A stretch of 5,055 nucleotides of DNA from an uncultured Ruminococcus sp. (GTDB taxonomy: Bacteria > Bacillota > Clostridia > Oscillospirales > Ruminococcaceae), in contig ONNL01000018.1 of assembly GCA_900319195.1 (NCBI GenBank), forward strand, positions 1-5,055, given 5' to 3'. The notes beneath the pieces are model-generated. The model had not been told where the DNA came from, did no database searches, and was given only the letters and a program-made list of their open reading frames with translations. How positions within the stretch are numbered: the stretch's first letter is position 1; each line of letters starts with the position of its first letter. The position numbers and the translations under genes are program-made. This document shows, piece by piece, positions 1 through 5,055 of this stretch.

Positions 1-366
1 CTCAAGGAACGCCTCAATATAGCCGCTCTGACAGTTGCTCACGATGTACAGCGGAAAGCGCTCCCCAAGCCTTTTGAGCGTCTCCTCCAGCTGAGGATAG
101 AGCACTCCGCCGTGCTCAGCGAGGTATTCGTTTTCATAATTGCCGCACTTTTCGAGCAGCTCCATGCGCTCATCTTTCGGCAGGTCGGAGAAGATGATGT
201 CCGCTATCCTGTCCATAGTAAGTCCCATAACGCCCATGATGTCCTCACGGGTTATGGGCGGACGGTCATAGCCGAGCTGCTTCACTCTCTCCGTCCACGA
301 ATTTGCAACATTCTCCGAGGAATCCCAGAGAGTGCCGTCCATATCAAAAACAAGTCCGTATTTCAT
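1..366 (-). CDS. HAD-superfamily phosphatase, phosphoglycolate-phosphatase-like (3' end beyond window)
   Basis: The visible 122 codons are the N-terminal part of a haloacid dehalogenase-type hydrolase, a cytoplasmic Mg-dependent phosphatase that forms an aspartyl-phosphate intermediate. Seen directly: motif I FDMDGTLWD near the N-terminus, with D8 as expected nucleophile and D10 as expected acid/base; an inserted helical stretch at about residues 15-85 that fits a C1-type cap; and the motif II strand YIVSN, with S110 as the expected phosphate-binding residue. Motifs III and IV would lie past the left edge, so the gene is cut by the window and is not shown to be broken. The ATG overlaps the TAA stop of the dehydrogenase gene by one base (TAATG) and has only a weak GGCGGA upstream, so translational coupling is likely. 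The substrate cannot be read from sequence. Coupling suggests a phosphate ester made by, or related to, the dehydrogenase product. The family call is firm, the specificity is not. Confidence 0.9.
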   Translation of the reverse strand, partial: MKYGLVFDMDGTLWDSSENVANSWTERVKQLGYDRPPITREDIMGVMGLTMDRIADIIFSDLPKDERMELLEKCGNYENEYLAEHGGVLYPQLEETLKRLGERFPLYIVSNCQSGYIEAFLE

Positions 367-1427
367 TATTTTTCCGCCATTCTGTAATATATCTCGTTGA
401 GTCTGCCCCTGTCCGTGTCCACATCATCGAGGACGGAAATTCGTCCCCTGCGGACAGTCCTCGCCTTTTCCCACATATCCGCGAACATATCCTCGGTTAT
501 GCCGTAGGACGCGGGAGAGATGTCCAGACCATATGTCCTCATGCACTCCATGAGACCGCTCTCGTCCTGTCCCTGAAAGATGCAGGCAGGGATACTTCCC
601 ATAGCTACGGCAAGTCCGTGAGTTATCCTTATCTGCGGATAGTGCTCCTCGATAGCATGAGCGAAGAGGTGCTCACTGCCGCTGCACGGACGTGAGGAGC
701 CTGCAATTTCCATTGCAAGACCGCCCATGACGAGTGCCCTTGAAAGTATGCGGATAAAAACGCGGCTCTTGATGTCCTTGCTGTCGCAGTGATAGACCGA
801 ATCGAAGCTCATTCTGCTCAGTGCATAGGCAAAGTCCTCGATATGCGTCCCCGACCTTTTCGCAGAGAGCTTCCAGTCAAAGAGCGCCGTGTGCTTTGCG
901 AGGGTGTCCCCGATACCCGAGAGCGTCTGATTGAGCGGCGCATTGATTATCATGCTCGTATCGACGATTATCGCCGTCGGGATCTTGCAGGCGAGAGTTT
1001 TCCGCGCACTGCCCTCGGTCTCGAGTACGGCAAACGGCGAGGCGAGTGAATCGTTGCTCAGCGAGCTCGGCATACAGATGTAGACCGCCTTAGAGATGTG
1101 CGCGGCATATTTCGCCGTATCGAGCACACGTCCGCCTCCGAAGCCGATAATGACCTTCACGTCCTCGATGCAGACCCTCTTGGCAATTTTCACAGCCTCG
1201 TCGAAGGACGCTCCGTCCATCGCGTATATCTCTGCACCGCCGAAGTCGCGGCTGATGTCGCTGACCTTCTCGGAGTAGGTGTCGATGAGAAACTGCTCGG
1301 AGATTATCATTGCCTTTTCACCGATAATCTCCGGCATATAGGACTTTATTATCTCGTCGGAGCGGAAGAAGGCGTCCTCCTCGACGGCGAGACAAATCGG
1401 CAGATCAAATCTTGTATGCTGGTTCAT
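366..1427 (-). CDS. sn-glycerol-1-phosphate dehydrogenase family protein (AraM/EgsA-like)
   Basis: This 353-residue protein belongs to the iron-containing alcohol dehydrogenase / dehydroquinate synthase-like fold. It most resembles bacterial AraM (EgsA), which reduces dihydroxyacetone phosphate to sn-glycerol 1-phosphate with NAD(P)H. Seen: the nucleotide-binding GFGGGRVLDTAKYAA segment (GFGGG at 95-99, D103), the PSSLSNDSLASPFA loop (120-133) typical of this subfamily, and a metal triad matching the family pattern: D174 in GIGDTLAKHTALFDW, H253 in GSEHLFAH and H270 in ITHGLAVAMG. Length is normal and all key residues are present, so it should be active. The ATG at 1427 is chosen because GAGGTGA lies about 7 bases upstream. 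An ATG at 1440-1438 meets TGA within three codons. It follows the kinase gene by 86 bp and its stop overlaps the phosphatase start. In Bacillus the product feeds heptaprenylglyceryl phosphate synthesis. Other phosphorylated ketoses remain possible substrates. Confidence 0.88.
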   Translation of the reverse strand: MNQHTRFDLPICLAVEEDAFFRSDEIIKSYMPEIIGEKAMIISEQFLIDTYSEKVSDISRDFGGAEIYAMDGASFDEAVKIAKRVCIEDVKVIIGFGGGRVLDTAKYAAHISKAVYICMPSSLSNDSLASPFAVLETEGSARKTLACKIPTAIIVDTSMIINAPLNQTLSGIGDTLAKHTALFDWKLSAKRSGTHIEDFAYALSRMSFDSVYHCDSKDIKSRVFIRILSRALVMGGLAMEIAGSSRPCSGSEHLFAHAIEEHYPQIRITHGLAVAMGSIPACIFQGQDESGLMECMRTYGLDISPASYGITEDMFADMWEKARTVRRGRISVLDDVDTDRGRLNEIYYRMAEK

Positions 1428-1432
1428 AGCTT

Positions 1433-1438
1433 CACCTC
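1433..1438 (-). promoter_or_regulatory. Ribosome binding site of the glycerol-1-phosphate dehydrogenase gene
   Basis: On the minus strand GAGGTG sits 5 bases before the ATG at 1427 (7 bases if counted from the GAGG core). It is a strong Shine-Dalgarno match and fixes this start. Its first three bases also complete an overlapping ATG that reads ATG AGG TGA and so cannot encode a protein. Confidence 0.8.
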
Positions 1439-1473
1439 ATTTAGTGTAAATATAATTCTTGGTGGTCGTCTCG

Positions 1474-1490
1474 GGTCGGCGTTTGCGACC
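1474..1490 (-). repeat. Short inverted repeat between kinase and dehydrogenase genes
   Basis: Within the 86-bp gap, the minus strand reads GGTCG, a 7-base loop, then CGACC (arms 1486-1490 and 1474-1478). A second CGACC lies at 1464-1468, so the two CGACC copies repeat with a 10-bp period. No run of T follows the hairpin, so it is a poor intrinsic terminator and read-through from the kinase gene is plausible. It could be an RNA processing or pausing hairpin, or a protein site. I see no convincing promoter in this gap: TATATT-like bases exist, but with no -35 at the right distance. Confidence 0.35.
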
Positions 1491-1513
1491 GCTTCCCAAA
1501 AATTTACCCTGTT

Positions 1514-2737
1514 TCACTTGATAAACACCATATCAAACCTCGTCCCGTGACCGACCTCGGAATAGACGATTATCTCACCGTTATGAGCCTCGGTTATCTT
1601 CTGCGCGACTGACATACCTATCCCGACGCTGTTCATTGTGATGTCGTTGCGCGGTCTGCCGAAGCGCTCGAAAATATGCGGGATATCGCTCTGAGGGATA
1701 CCCTTTCCGTTGTCGCTCACGGATACAGTCACCGCCGTGGGAGTGCACTCGAGTGTGACATTTATCTCGGTGCACTCGGAGTGGTCGGCGCAGTTCTTTA
1801 TGAGATTTTCGACCGCCTCACAGAGCCACAGCCTGTCATGTTTCATCACTATCTCGCCCGAGAGCTCGATAAGCTCCACGGAAATGCTCCTGTTACGGAG
1901 CAGCGGCGAGAGTCTCCTTATTGCCGAAGCACAGGTGTTATTCAGCGGCAGCTCTTCCATTTTGTACTCGACCGCTCCCGAATTGAGCCTCGCAAGTCTC
2001 AGTGCGGATTTGACAAGGCTCTCCATTGAATCGGTGTTGCGCTCGATCTCGTCGGCAAGCTCGTCTCTGCGCTCCGCCGAGAGCTTATCCATGCCGAGCA
2101 TTATGTCGGTATTCAGCCGCACTACCGAGAGCGAGGTCTTGATCTGGTGGGAGAAATCCGTGAGGAAGTCCGCAAGGGCAGTCCGCTCGCGCTCCGCCTT
2201 GTCCGCAAGGAAGGTATACTGCCGCGACATAAGGCTGACCGCATAGGAAAGGCTCCCGATGCAGCCCGTGTCCTCGGTGATGAAGGTGTCCGAGTCGGAA
2301 TTCCACGTTATGTTTATGCAGTTCTGACGTATCTTTTCAACGGTATCATAAATGCCGCCGACCTGCCTCAGTGAGAGTATCAACCACAGCAGGCTCAGCA
2401 GCAGAGATGTGCCGAATATCGCAGCAAAAACAGTATTCCTCACTCTGTCACGGTTATTCATGAGCTGAGGGTCCATGTCCGCGGAAATGCCGTACTTTGT
2501 GAACATCTCCTCTCCCTCAGCGGCGTATTTGCCGTCTGTGTCGGTGAAACGGAAGTCGTCCTTCCCGACACCTCCCGCCGTGTCAAGCATTGCCGTTATC
2601 TGCTCGCTGACTATCCTGTCGGCAATGCGCTCCGAGACAATGAACCCGACAACTGCCGAAGCTAAGACGATCAAGACAAAAAACGCTATCAGCCTTTTCG
2701 GCTCACGGTTGTTGACTAACTTGTCTGCTTTGTCCAC
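1514..2737 (-). CDS. Sensor histidine kinase of a two-component system
   Basis: This 407-residue membrane sensor kinase is the expected phosphodonor for the regulator encoded just upstream. Seen in order: a basic N-terminus; membrane segment 1 at about 15-35; an extracytoplasmic region of about 65 residues (37-102); membrane segment 2 at about 103-123; a HAMP-like linker; the H-box DFSHQIKTSL with phospho-acceptor H197; the N-box NLIKNCADH (N311, N315); the G1 box DNGKGIP (342-348); the F-box IFERFGR (355-361); and the G2 box VGIGMSVAQK (371-380). All catalytic elements are present, so it should be active. The residue after KT in the H-box is Ser where most kinases of this type carry Pro. The start is GTG, preceded by GAGAGGA at a rather long spacing of 11 bases. 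The gene overlaps the end of the regulator gene by 22 bp. The signal sensed is unknown. Confidence 0.95.
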   Translation of the reverse strand: MDKADKLVNNREPKRLIAFFVLIVLASAVVGFIVSERIADRIVSEQITAMLDTAGGVGKDDFRFTDTDGKYAAEGEEMFTKYGISADMDPQLMNNRDRVRNTVFAAIFGTSLLLSLLWLILSLRQVGGIYDTVEKIRQNCINITWNSDSDTFITEDTGCIGSLSYAVSLMSRQYTFLADKAERERTALADFLTDFSHQIKTSLSVVRLNTDIMLGMDKLSAERRDELADEIERNTDSMESLVKSALRLARLNSGAVEYKMEELPLNNTCASAIRRLSPLLRNRSISVELIELSGEIVMKHDRLWLCEAVENLIKNCADHSECTEINVTLECTPTAVTVSVSDNGKGIPQSDIPHIFERFGRPRNDITMNSVGIGMSVAQKITEAHNGEIIVYSEVGHGTRFDMVFIK

Positions 2738-3324
2738 TTGTAACCAAGTCCTCTCTTTGTGACTATCTGACCGTGAGTGCTGCCCTTAAGCTTATCGCGG
2801 AGTCTGCTGATGTTGACCGAAAGCGTGTTGTCGTTGACAAATTCGCCCTTTGAATCCCAGAGATATTCAAGGATAAGGTCGCGCGTGAGGAATCTGTCGC
2901 GGTTCAGCATGAGATATTCAAGAAGCTTCTGTTCGAGTGCAGTAAGCTCAAGGTCGGAGAGGTCGTCCACGGCACAGCGCCGCAGAATAGCCTTTATCCG
3001 CGAGAACAGCTCGCGCAGTCTGAACGGCTTTGTTATGTAGTCATCACCGCCGCAGTCAAGTCCGCGGACGATGTCGTTTTCGTCATCGCATGAGGTGAGA
3101 AAAATGACAGGCTTCCCGAATTTGCTCCTGACCTCGCGGCAGAAATCGGTGCCTCTCCCGTCGGGCAGCTTAACGTCGAGCAGCACAAGGTCGCAGTCCT
3201 CAATCAGCTCCGAAGCCTTTGCGAGACAGTCCGCATTCCGCACAGAATAGCCCTCTCCCTCAAGTGCAAGTGTAATATTTTTGTTCAGTGTTTTGTCGTC
3301 CTCAACGACGAGAATAGTTATCAC
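2716..3324 (-). CDS. OmpR/VanR-type response regulator with shortened linker
   Basis: This 202-residue DNA-binding response regulator is the cytoplasmic partner of the adjacent kinase. The receiver domain (1-116) has the acidic pair D9/D10, phospho-acceptor D50 in LVLLDVKLPDG, T77 in FLTS and K99 in ITKPF, so it looks phosphorylatable. The winged helix (about 125-198) ends with VNDNTLSVNISRLRDKL (163-179, recognition helix) and the wing KRGLGYKW. Members usually have about 220-235 residues. Here the receiver's last helix (ILRRCAVDD) runs almost directly into ELTALEQKLLEYL, so the roughly 25-residue linker and N-terminal beta platform of the effector domain are largely absent. No frameshift explains this. 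The start is GTG with AAGGGG seven bases upstream. It is the first gene of the operon, with its own strong promoter. Targets are unknown; its own promoter and the downstream dehydrogenase pair are candidates. Confidence 0.95.
   Translation of the reverse strand: MITILVVEDDKTLNKNITLALEGEGYSVRNADCLAKASELIEDCDLVLLDVKLPDGRGTDFCREVRSKFGKPVIFLTSCDDENDIVRGLDCGGDDYITKPFRLRELFSRIKAILRRCAVDDLSDLELTALEQKLLEYLMLNRDRFLTRDLILEYLWDSKGEFVNDNTLSVNISRLRDKLKGSTHGQIVTKRGLGYKWTKQTS
2749..2755 (-). promoter_or_regulatory. Ribosome binding site of the histidine kinase gene
   Basis: GAGAGGA lies inside the last codons of the regulator gene, 11 bases before the kinase GTG at 2737. The spacing is long and the next ATG in frame is at residue 50, past membrane segment 1, so GTG is the best start. 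The overlap suggests coupled translation of the pair. Confidence 0.5.
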
Positions 3325-3331
3325 CCGATCA

Positions 3332-3337
3332 CCCCTT
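3332..3337 (-). promoter_or_regulatory. Ribosome binding site of the response regulator gene
   Basis: AAGGGG followed by TGA lies seven bases before the GTG at 3324 and decides this start: no ATG is available, and the receiver fold begins immediately (ITILVVEDD). An overlapping GTG closer to the site reads GTG ATC GGG TGA and is not usable. Confidence 0.75.
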
Positions 3338-3343
3338 TAAATC

Positions 3344-3372
3344 ATTATACCATTATATTACATAAAGGTCAA
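3344..3372 (-). promoter_or_regulatory. Sigma-A promoter of the two-component operon
   Basis: On the minus strand TTGACC (3372-3367) is followed after exactly 17 bp by TATAAT (3349-3344). A TG one base before the -10 makes it an extended -10 as well (TGGTATAAT). This is one mismatch from consensus in the -35 and none in the -10. A start 6-7 bases after the -10 would give a leader of only about 15 bases that still holds the ribosome binding site. A second TATAAT lies 8 bp upstream (3357-3352), but it is only 9 bp from the -35 and so is not paired with it. Confidence 0.85.
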
Positions 3373-3384
3373 GAAAAAGGCAGC

Positions 3385-3409
3385 AAAAAGGAGCTGCATA
3401 AGCAGCTCC
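3385..3409 (-). terminator. Intrinsic terminator after the interrupted membrane-protein gene
   Basis: On the minus strand GGAGCTGC, loop TTAT, GCAGCTCC is a perfect 8-bp stem, followed at once by five T (3389-3385). It lies 15 bp after the stop codon of the upstream membrane-protein gene and ends 12 bp before the -35 of the next promoter, insulating the two-component operon. The plus strand side has no T run, so it acts in one direction only. Confidence 0.9.
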
Positions 3410-3424
3410 ATGAAAATAGCATAT

Positions 3425-4603
3425 TTATCTGCCAAGATTATAGTCATAAAGAGAGATCTCAACCTTTGTGCGCTCGGAGTATTTGTCCTTATCTATACCG
3501 TAGTGATCAAGTATATCTGTTAAATACATATCATCATTTGACTTTACAGTTTTATCTTTGGGAGAAGATCCGCTCTGAAGGTATAGATCCACACAATCAT
3601 AAGCAATATTGGGATACGGTAAAGAAATGACTTCAATAGGGAGATGACGGCTTTTCATCTGTTCCCTTATGTATCTGAAACGTAAGTTATCCGTATATTT
3701 ATTGATGATATTCACATACGAATAAAAGCAGCATACGGACAAACACAGAGAAACAGCAGACAAAGAAACAGCCCTTACCGCAGCTGCACTTATATTTACG
3801 CTGCTGACAGCGATCATAAAGAGTTCCCCTGCAATAATGCACATAAAGAAGCAATAATGAGAAAAACACCTTGCAGAGAACGGGTTAAGCACAAGAAAGG
3901 GAGCTGAAATGAACAGAGCCGAAAGCAGAGAATACAGCACAACAATAAACGAGCTTCTCGGGAGAAGATAATAGCTCAGATAAAGAATATCAATGTAGAA
4001 AACAAACGAAATAGCACTCTCTAAGGCATTAATGAAATAAGAGGGACTGAGTGCAACAAAATAAGAAGTAATAAATGAAAACAGAATATACGCTCCGAAG
4101 AAAACATCATAGGCAACAGCCGCTCTGATATATTTTGCCTTTTTAAGCTCCTCTGAATCGCTCTTATGGAGATAAAGAACGAGAAGGGAAATAATAATAA
4201 CAATATCAACGAGCAAATAAGGCTTGAAAAGATAGTCAAGCACCTGTGTATAGAGCTTGATAGAAATACTTGAAATATCAGGGTCAAAGGATCTGACTCC
4301 GATATAATCTTTTTTATCTATTAAAATATCCCTGTAATTGATATTTAAGAACATCAGAGCCGTGCCGATCAATGTTCCGACTGTGTAAAGGCAATTCTGT
4401 ACCAATACCTTCTTATATCTGAAAATAGAGAAGCCCAGAATAAAAATACCGAATACAACGCAGTATAGAGTAATATTTTCAAGGCAAAGCGCGGAGAGAG
4501 AGCCCAGAACAAAAAGAAGTACTGAATCTAAAGCCGACTGCTTACGCAATTCACCCTCAAGCATTCCTCTGCAATAAACAAAATATATAAGAATCAGAAC
4601 CAT
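3425..4603 (-). CDS. C-terminal fragment of the interrupted DUF6056-like membrane protein
   Basis: This 392-residue open frame begins at the first ATG after the premature stop, in the middle of a membrane segment (MVLILIYFVY). No Shine-Dalgarno sequence precedes that ATG, so independent translation is doubtful. Hydrophobic segments are visible at about 28-45, 47-61, 70-87, 128-146, 160-183, 190-213, 218-237, 248-267 and 275-298. The tail from about 300 is polar. It holds RYIREQMKSRHLPIEVISLPYP-type sequence and ends with DDMYLTDILDHYGIDKDK, which resembles the usual C-terminal region of this family (a polar tail with a residue-conserved HYGI or YYG-like motif). Codon use is AT-rich. If the stop is an error, this is simply the main body of the 529-residue protein. 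Confidence 0.55.
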   Translation of the reverse strand: MVLILIYFVYCRGMLEGELRKQSALDSVLLFVLGSLSALCLENITLYCVVFGIFILGFSIFRYKKVLVQNCLYTVGTLIGTALMFLNINYRDILIDKKDYIGVRSFDPDISSISIKLYTQVLDYLFKPYLLVDIVIIISLLVLYLHKSDSEELKKAKYIRAAVAYDVFFGAYILFSFITSYFVALSPSYFINALESAISFVFYIDILYLSYYLLPRSSFIVVLYSLLSALFISAPFLVLNPFSARCFSHYCFFMCIIAGELFMIAVSSVNISAAAVRAVSLSAVSLCLSVCCFYSYVNIINKYTDNLRFRYIREQMKSRHLPIEVISLPYPNIAYDCVDLYLQSGSSPKDKTVKSNDDMYLTDILDHYGIDKDKYSERTKVEISLYDYNLGR

Positions 4604-4714
4604 TGAGATAACATAATTAGTAAAGCCCGATATCCACGAGATAACAGCCTGGTGAAAGTCAGGCGGAAGAAGGTATAAAAATAAGGAAATAATGAATACC
4701 GAACCCGACAGCTT

Positions 4715-5014
4715 TTACTTCTTATAATTCAGAATATACACCATCAGACCAAACAAAAGCATCAGAAAAAATGTGAATACTAAAAATCTGAGAAATGAGT
4801 GGTGAATAATAATGCAAGTAATATAATTCGTAAAAAATCTGCTGTTGCCAATATCGTCTGAATGGCGAACAACATCGGATAGAGTCTTATATGGCAGCCA
4901 TGTAAAATCGTCTCCTGTCAAAAACAATGCCGCACCCTGCACGACAGTGAAAACGGCAAAAGCAAAGATCAGAGCAGCAGAGCTTTTTGAAATCCCCTTT
5001 AGATATTTTTTCAT
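4715..5014 (-). CDS. N-terminal fragment of the interrupted DUF6056-like membrane protein
   Basis: This 99-residue open frame has a well-placed ATG and a strong AGGAGG. It shows a basic N-terminus (MKKYLKGISK), a membrane segment at about 12-32, an outside loop with GDDFTW (34-39) and GNSRFFTNYI (56-65, like the N-G-R-x-x-x-N pattern seen after the first segment in such proteins), and a second membrane segment at about 75-96. It stops at LNYKK, just where the next loop should begin. Alone it would be a two-segment membrane peptide without the body of the enzyme-like protein. It is probably still translated, but I expect it to be non-functional unless the stop is read through. Confidence 0.6.
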   Translation of the reverse strand: MKKYLKGISKSSAALIFAFAVFTVVQGAALFLTGDDFTWLPYKTLSDVVRHSDDIGNSRFFTNYITCIIIHHSFLRFLVFTFFLMLLFGLMVYILNYKK

Positions 5015-5019
5015 ATAAA

Positions 5020-5025
5020 CCTCCT
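5020..5025 (-). promoter_or_regulatory. Ribosome binding site of the DUF6056-like gene
   Basis: A perfect AGGAGG stands five bases before the ATG at 5014. Its presence shows the 99-residue piece carries the true start of the gene, in contrast to the ATG at 4603, which has none. Confidence 0.85.
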
Positions 5026-5036
5026 GTATACATATG

Positions 5037-5049
5037 AAAAAAGGAGCTA
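5037..5049 (-). terminator. Possible 3' half of a terminator of the preceding gene
   Basis: The minus strand reads TAGCTCC followed by six T, the form of a terminator's descending arm and T run. It closely matches the AGCTCC plus T run of the terminator at 3385-3409. The matching ascending arm would lie beyond the right edge, so this cannot be confirmed here. No promoter for the DUF6056-like gene can be identified in 5026-5055. Confidence 0.3.
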
Positions 5050-5055
5050 TTGAAC

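Larger units (their letters stand above)
3425..5014 (-). pseudogene. Polytopic membrane protein gene (DUF6056 / GT-C-like) interrupted by one in-frame stop
   Basis: Read from the ATG at 5014 (AGGAGG five bases upstream), this frame would encode about 529 residues but for one TAA at 4717-4715. The 37 codons from that stop to the next ATG (4603) are open and in the same frame. They encode typical membrane sequence including LPPDFHQAV and WISGFTNYV, the latter like the W-x-S/T-G-x-x-NY signature I associate with DUF6056. The stop lies in AAG AAG TAA AAG, one base from a Lys codon. The rejoined protein has an N-terminal membrane segment, a short loop with GDDFTW, roughly ten more membrane segments, and a soluble C-terminal tail of about 90 residues. 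The early acidic pair after the first membrane segment resembles the catalytic loop of GT-C glycosyltransferases, so a surface glycosylation role is possible but inferred. Causes could be a recent nonsense mutation, a sequencing error or read-through. The family assignment is from memory of its style. Confidence 0.7.

Noticed and set aside
112..695. Plus-strand frames at 112-387 and 303-695
   Set aside because: Antisense to the HAD phosphatase and dehydrogenase coding regions, with no domain or ribosome binding site support.
1474..1490. Hairpin considered as an intrinsic terminator for the kinase gene
   Set aside because: The stem is only 5 bp with a 7-base loop and no T run follows on the minus strand, so it does not meet the pattern.
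1428..1513. Own promoter for the dehydrogenase gene
   Set aside because: A TATATT-like -10 exists at about 1450-1455, but the hexamer 17 bp upstream (GACCCG) is unlike a -35.
1098..2374. Several long open frames on the plus strand (for example 1098-1550 and 1710-2246)
   Set aside because: They lie antisense to the dehydrogenase and kinase genes, which have complete family motifs. Their translations show no recognisable domain and have low-complexity Ser/Arg-rich composition expected from shadow frames.
4021..4287. An 88-codon minus-strand frame inside the membrane-protein gene
   Set aside because: It is an out-of-frame reading of hydrophobic codons with no ribosome binding site, fully inside the better-supported frame.
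4715..4717. TAA reassigned as a sense codon (alternative genetic code or designed recoding)
   Set aside because: The dehydrogenase gene ends at a TAA that exactly overlaps the next start, so TAA works as a stop here, and no recoding structure is evident around 4715.

Overview
All supported genes lie on the minus strand, so the window reads from position 5055 down to 1. The protein families and style (an OmpR/VanR-type two-component pair with GTG starts, strong purine-rich Shine-Dalgarno sequences, a consensus sigma-A promoter, and an AraM/EgsA-type glycerol-1-phosphate dehydrogenase) suggest a Gram-positive Clostridia member. A Ruminococcus-like gut or rumen bacterium is my best guess, inferred from style and not from a marker gene.

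Region A (about 3425-5014) is an AT-rich stretch holding one multi-membrane-protein gene. It is broken by a single in-frame TAA at 4715-4717 into a 99-residue N-terminal piece and a large C-terminal piece. Both pieces are in the same frame, and the 37 codons between them are open. The architecture looks like the uncharacterised DUF6056 / GT-C-like polytopic membrane family. A strong intrinsic terminator (3385-3409) follows it.

Region B (1514-3372) is a compact two-component operon of higher GC. A near-consensus promoter (TTGACC, 17 bp, TATAAT with an extended -10 TG) sits 12 bp past the terminator. It drives a response regulator that starts with GTG and overlaps a sensor histidine kinase, also GTG-started, by 22 bp. 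The regulator is unusually short: the beta-strand platform that normally links the receiver to the winged helix is essentially missing. The kinase has a Ser where the H-box normally has Pro.

Region C (1-1427) follows the kinase after 86 bp with no convincing terminator. It holds an AraM/EgsA-family sn-glycerol-1-phosphate dehydrogenase whose TAA stop overlaps the ATG of a HAD-family phosphatase by one base. The phosphatase runs off the left edge. The tight coupling suggests a two-step reaction (reduce a phosphorylated ketose such as dihydroxyacetone phosphate, then act on the product or a related phosphate ester). It also recalls the adjacent araL (HAD phosphatase) and araM genes of Bacillus subtilis.

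I see no tRNA, rRNA, CRISPR array, insertion sequence or attachment site. I do not see a clearly new multi-gene system. The most noteworthy items are the truncated-linker response regulator, the nonsense-interrupted membrane gene in an AT-rich island, and the dehydrogenase-phosphatase pair possibly co-transcribed with a two-component system.
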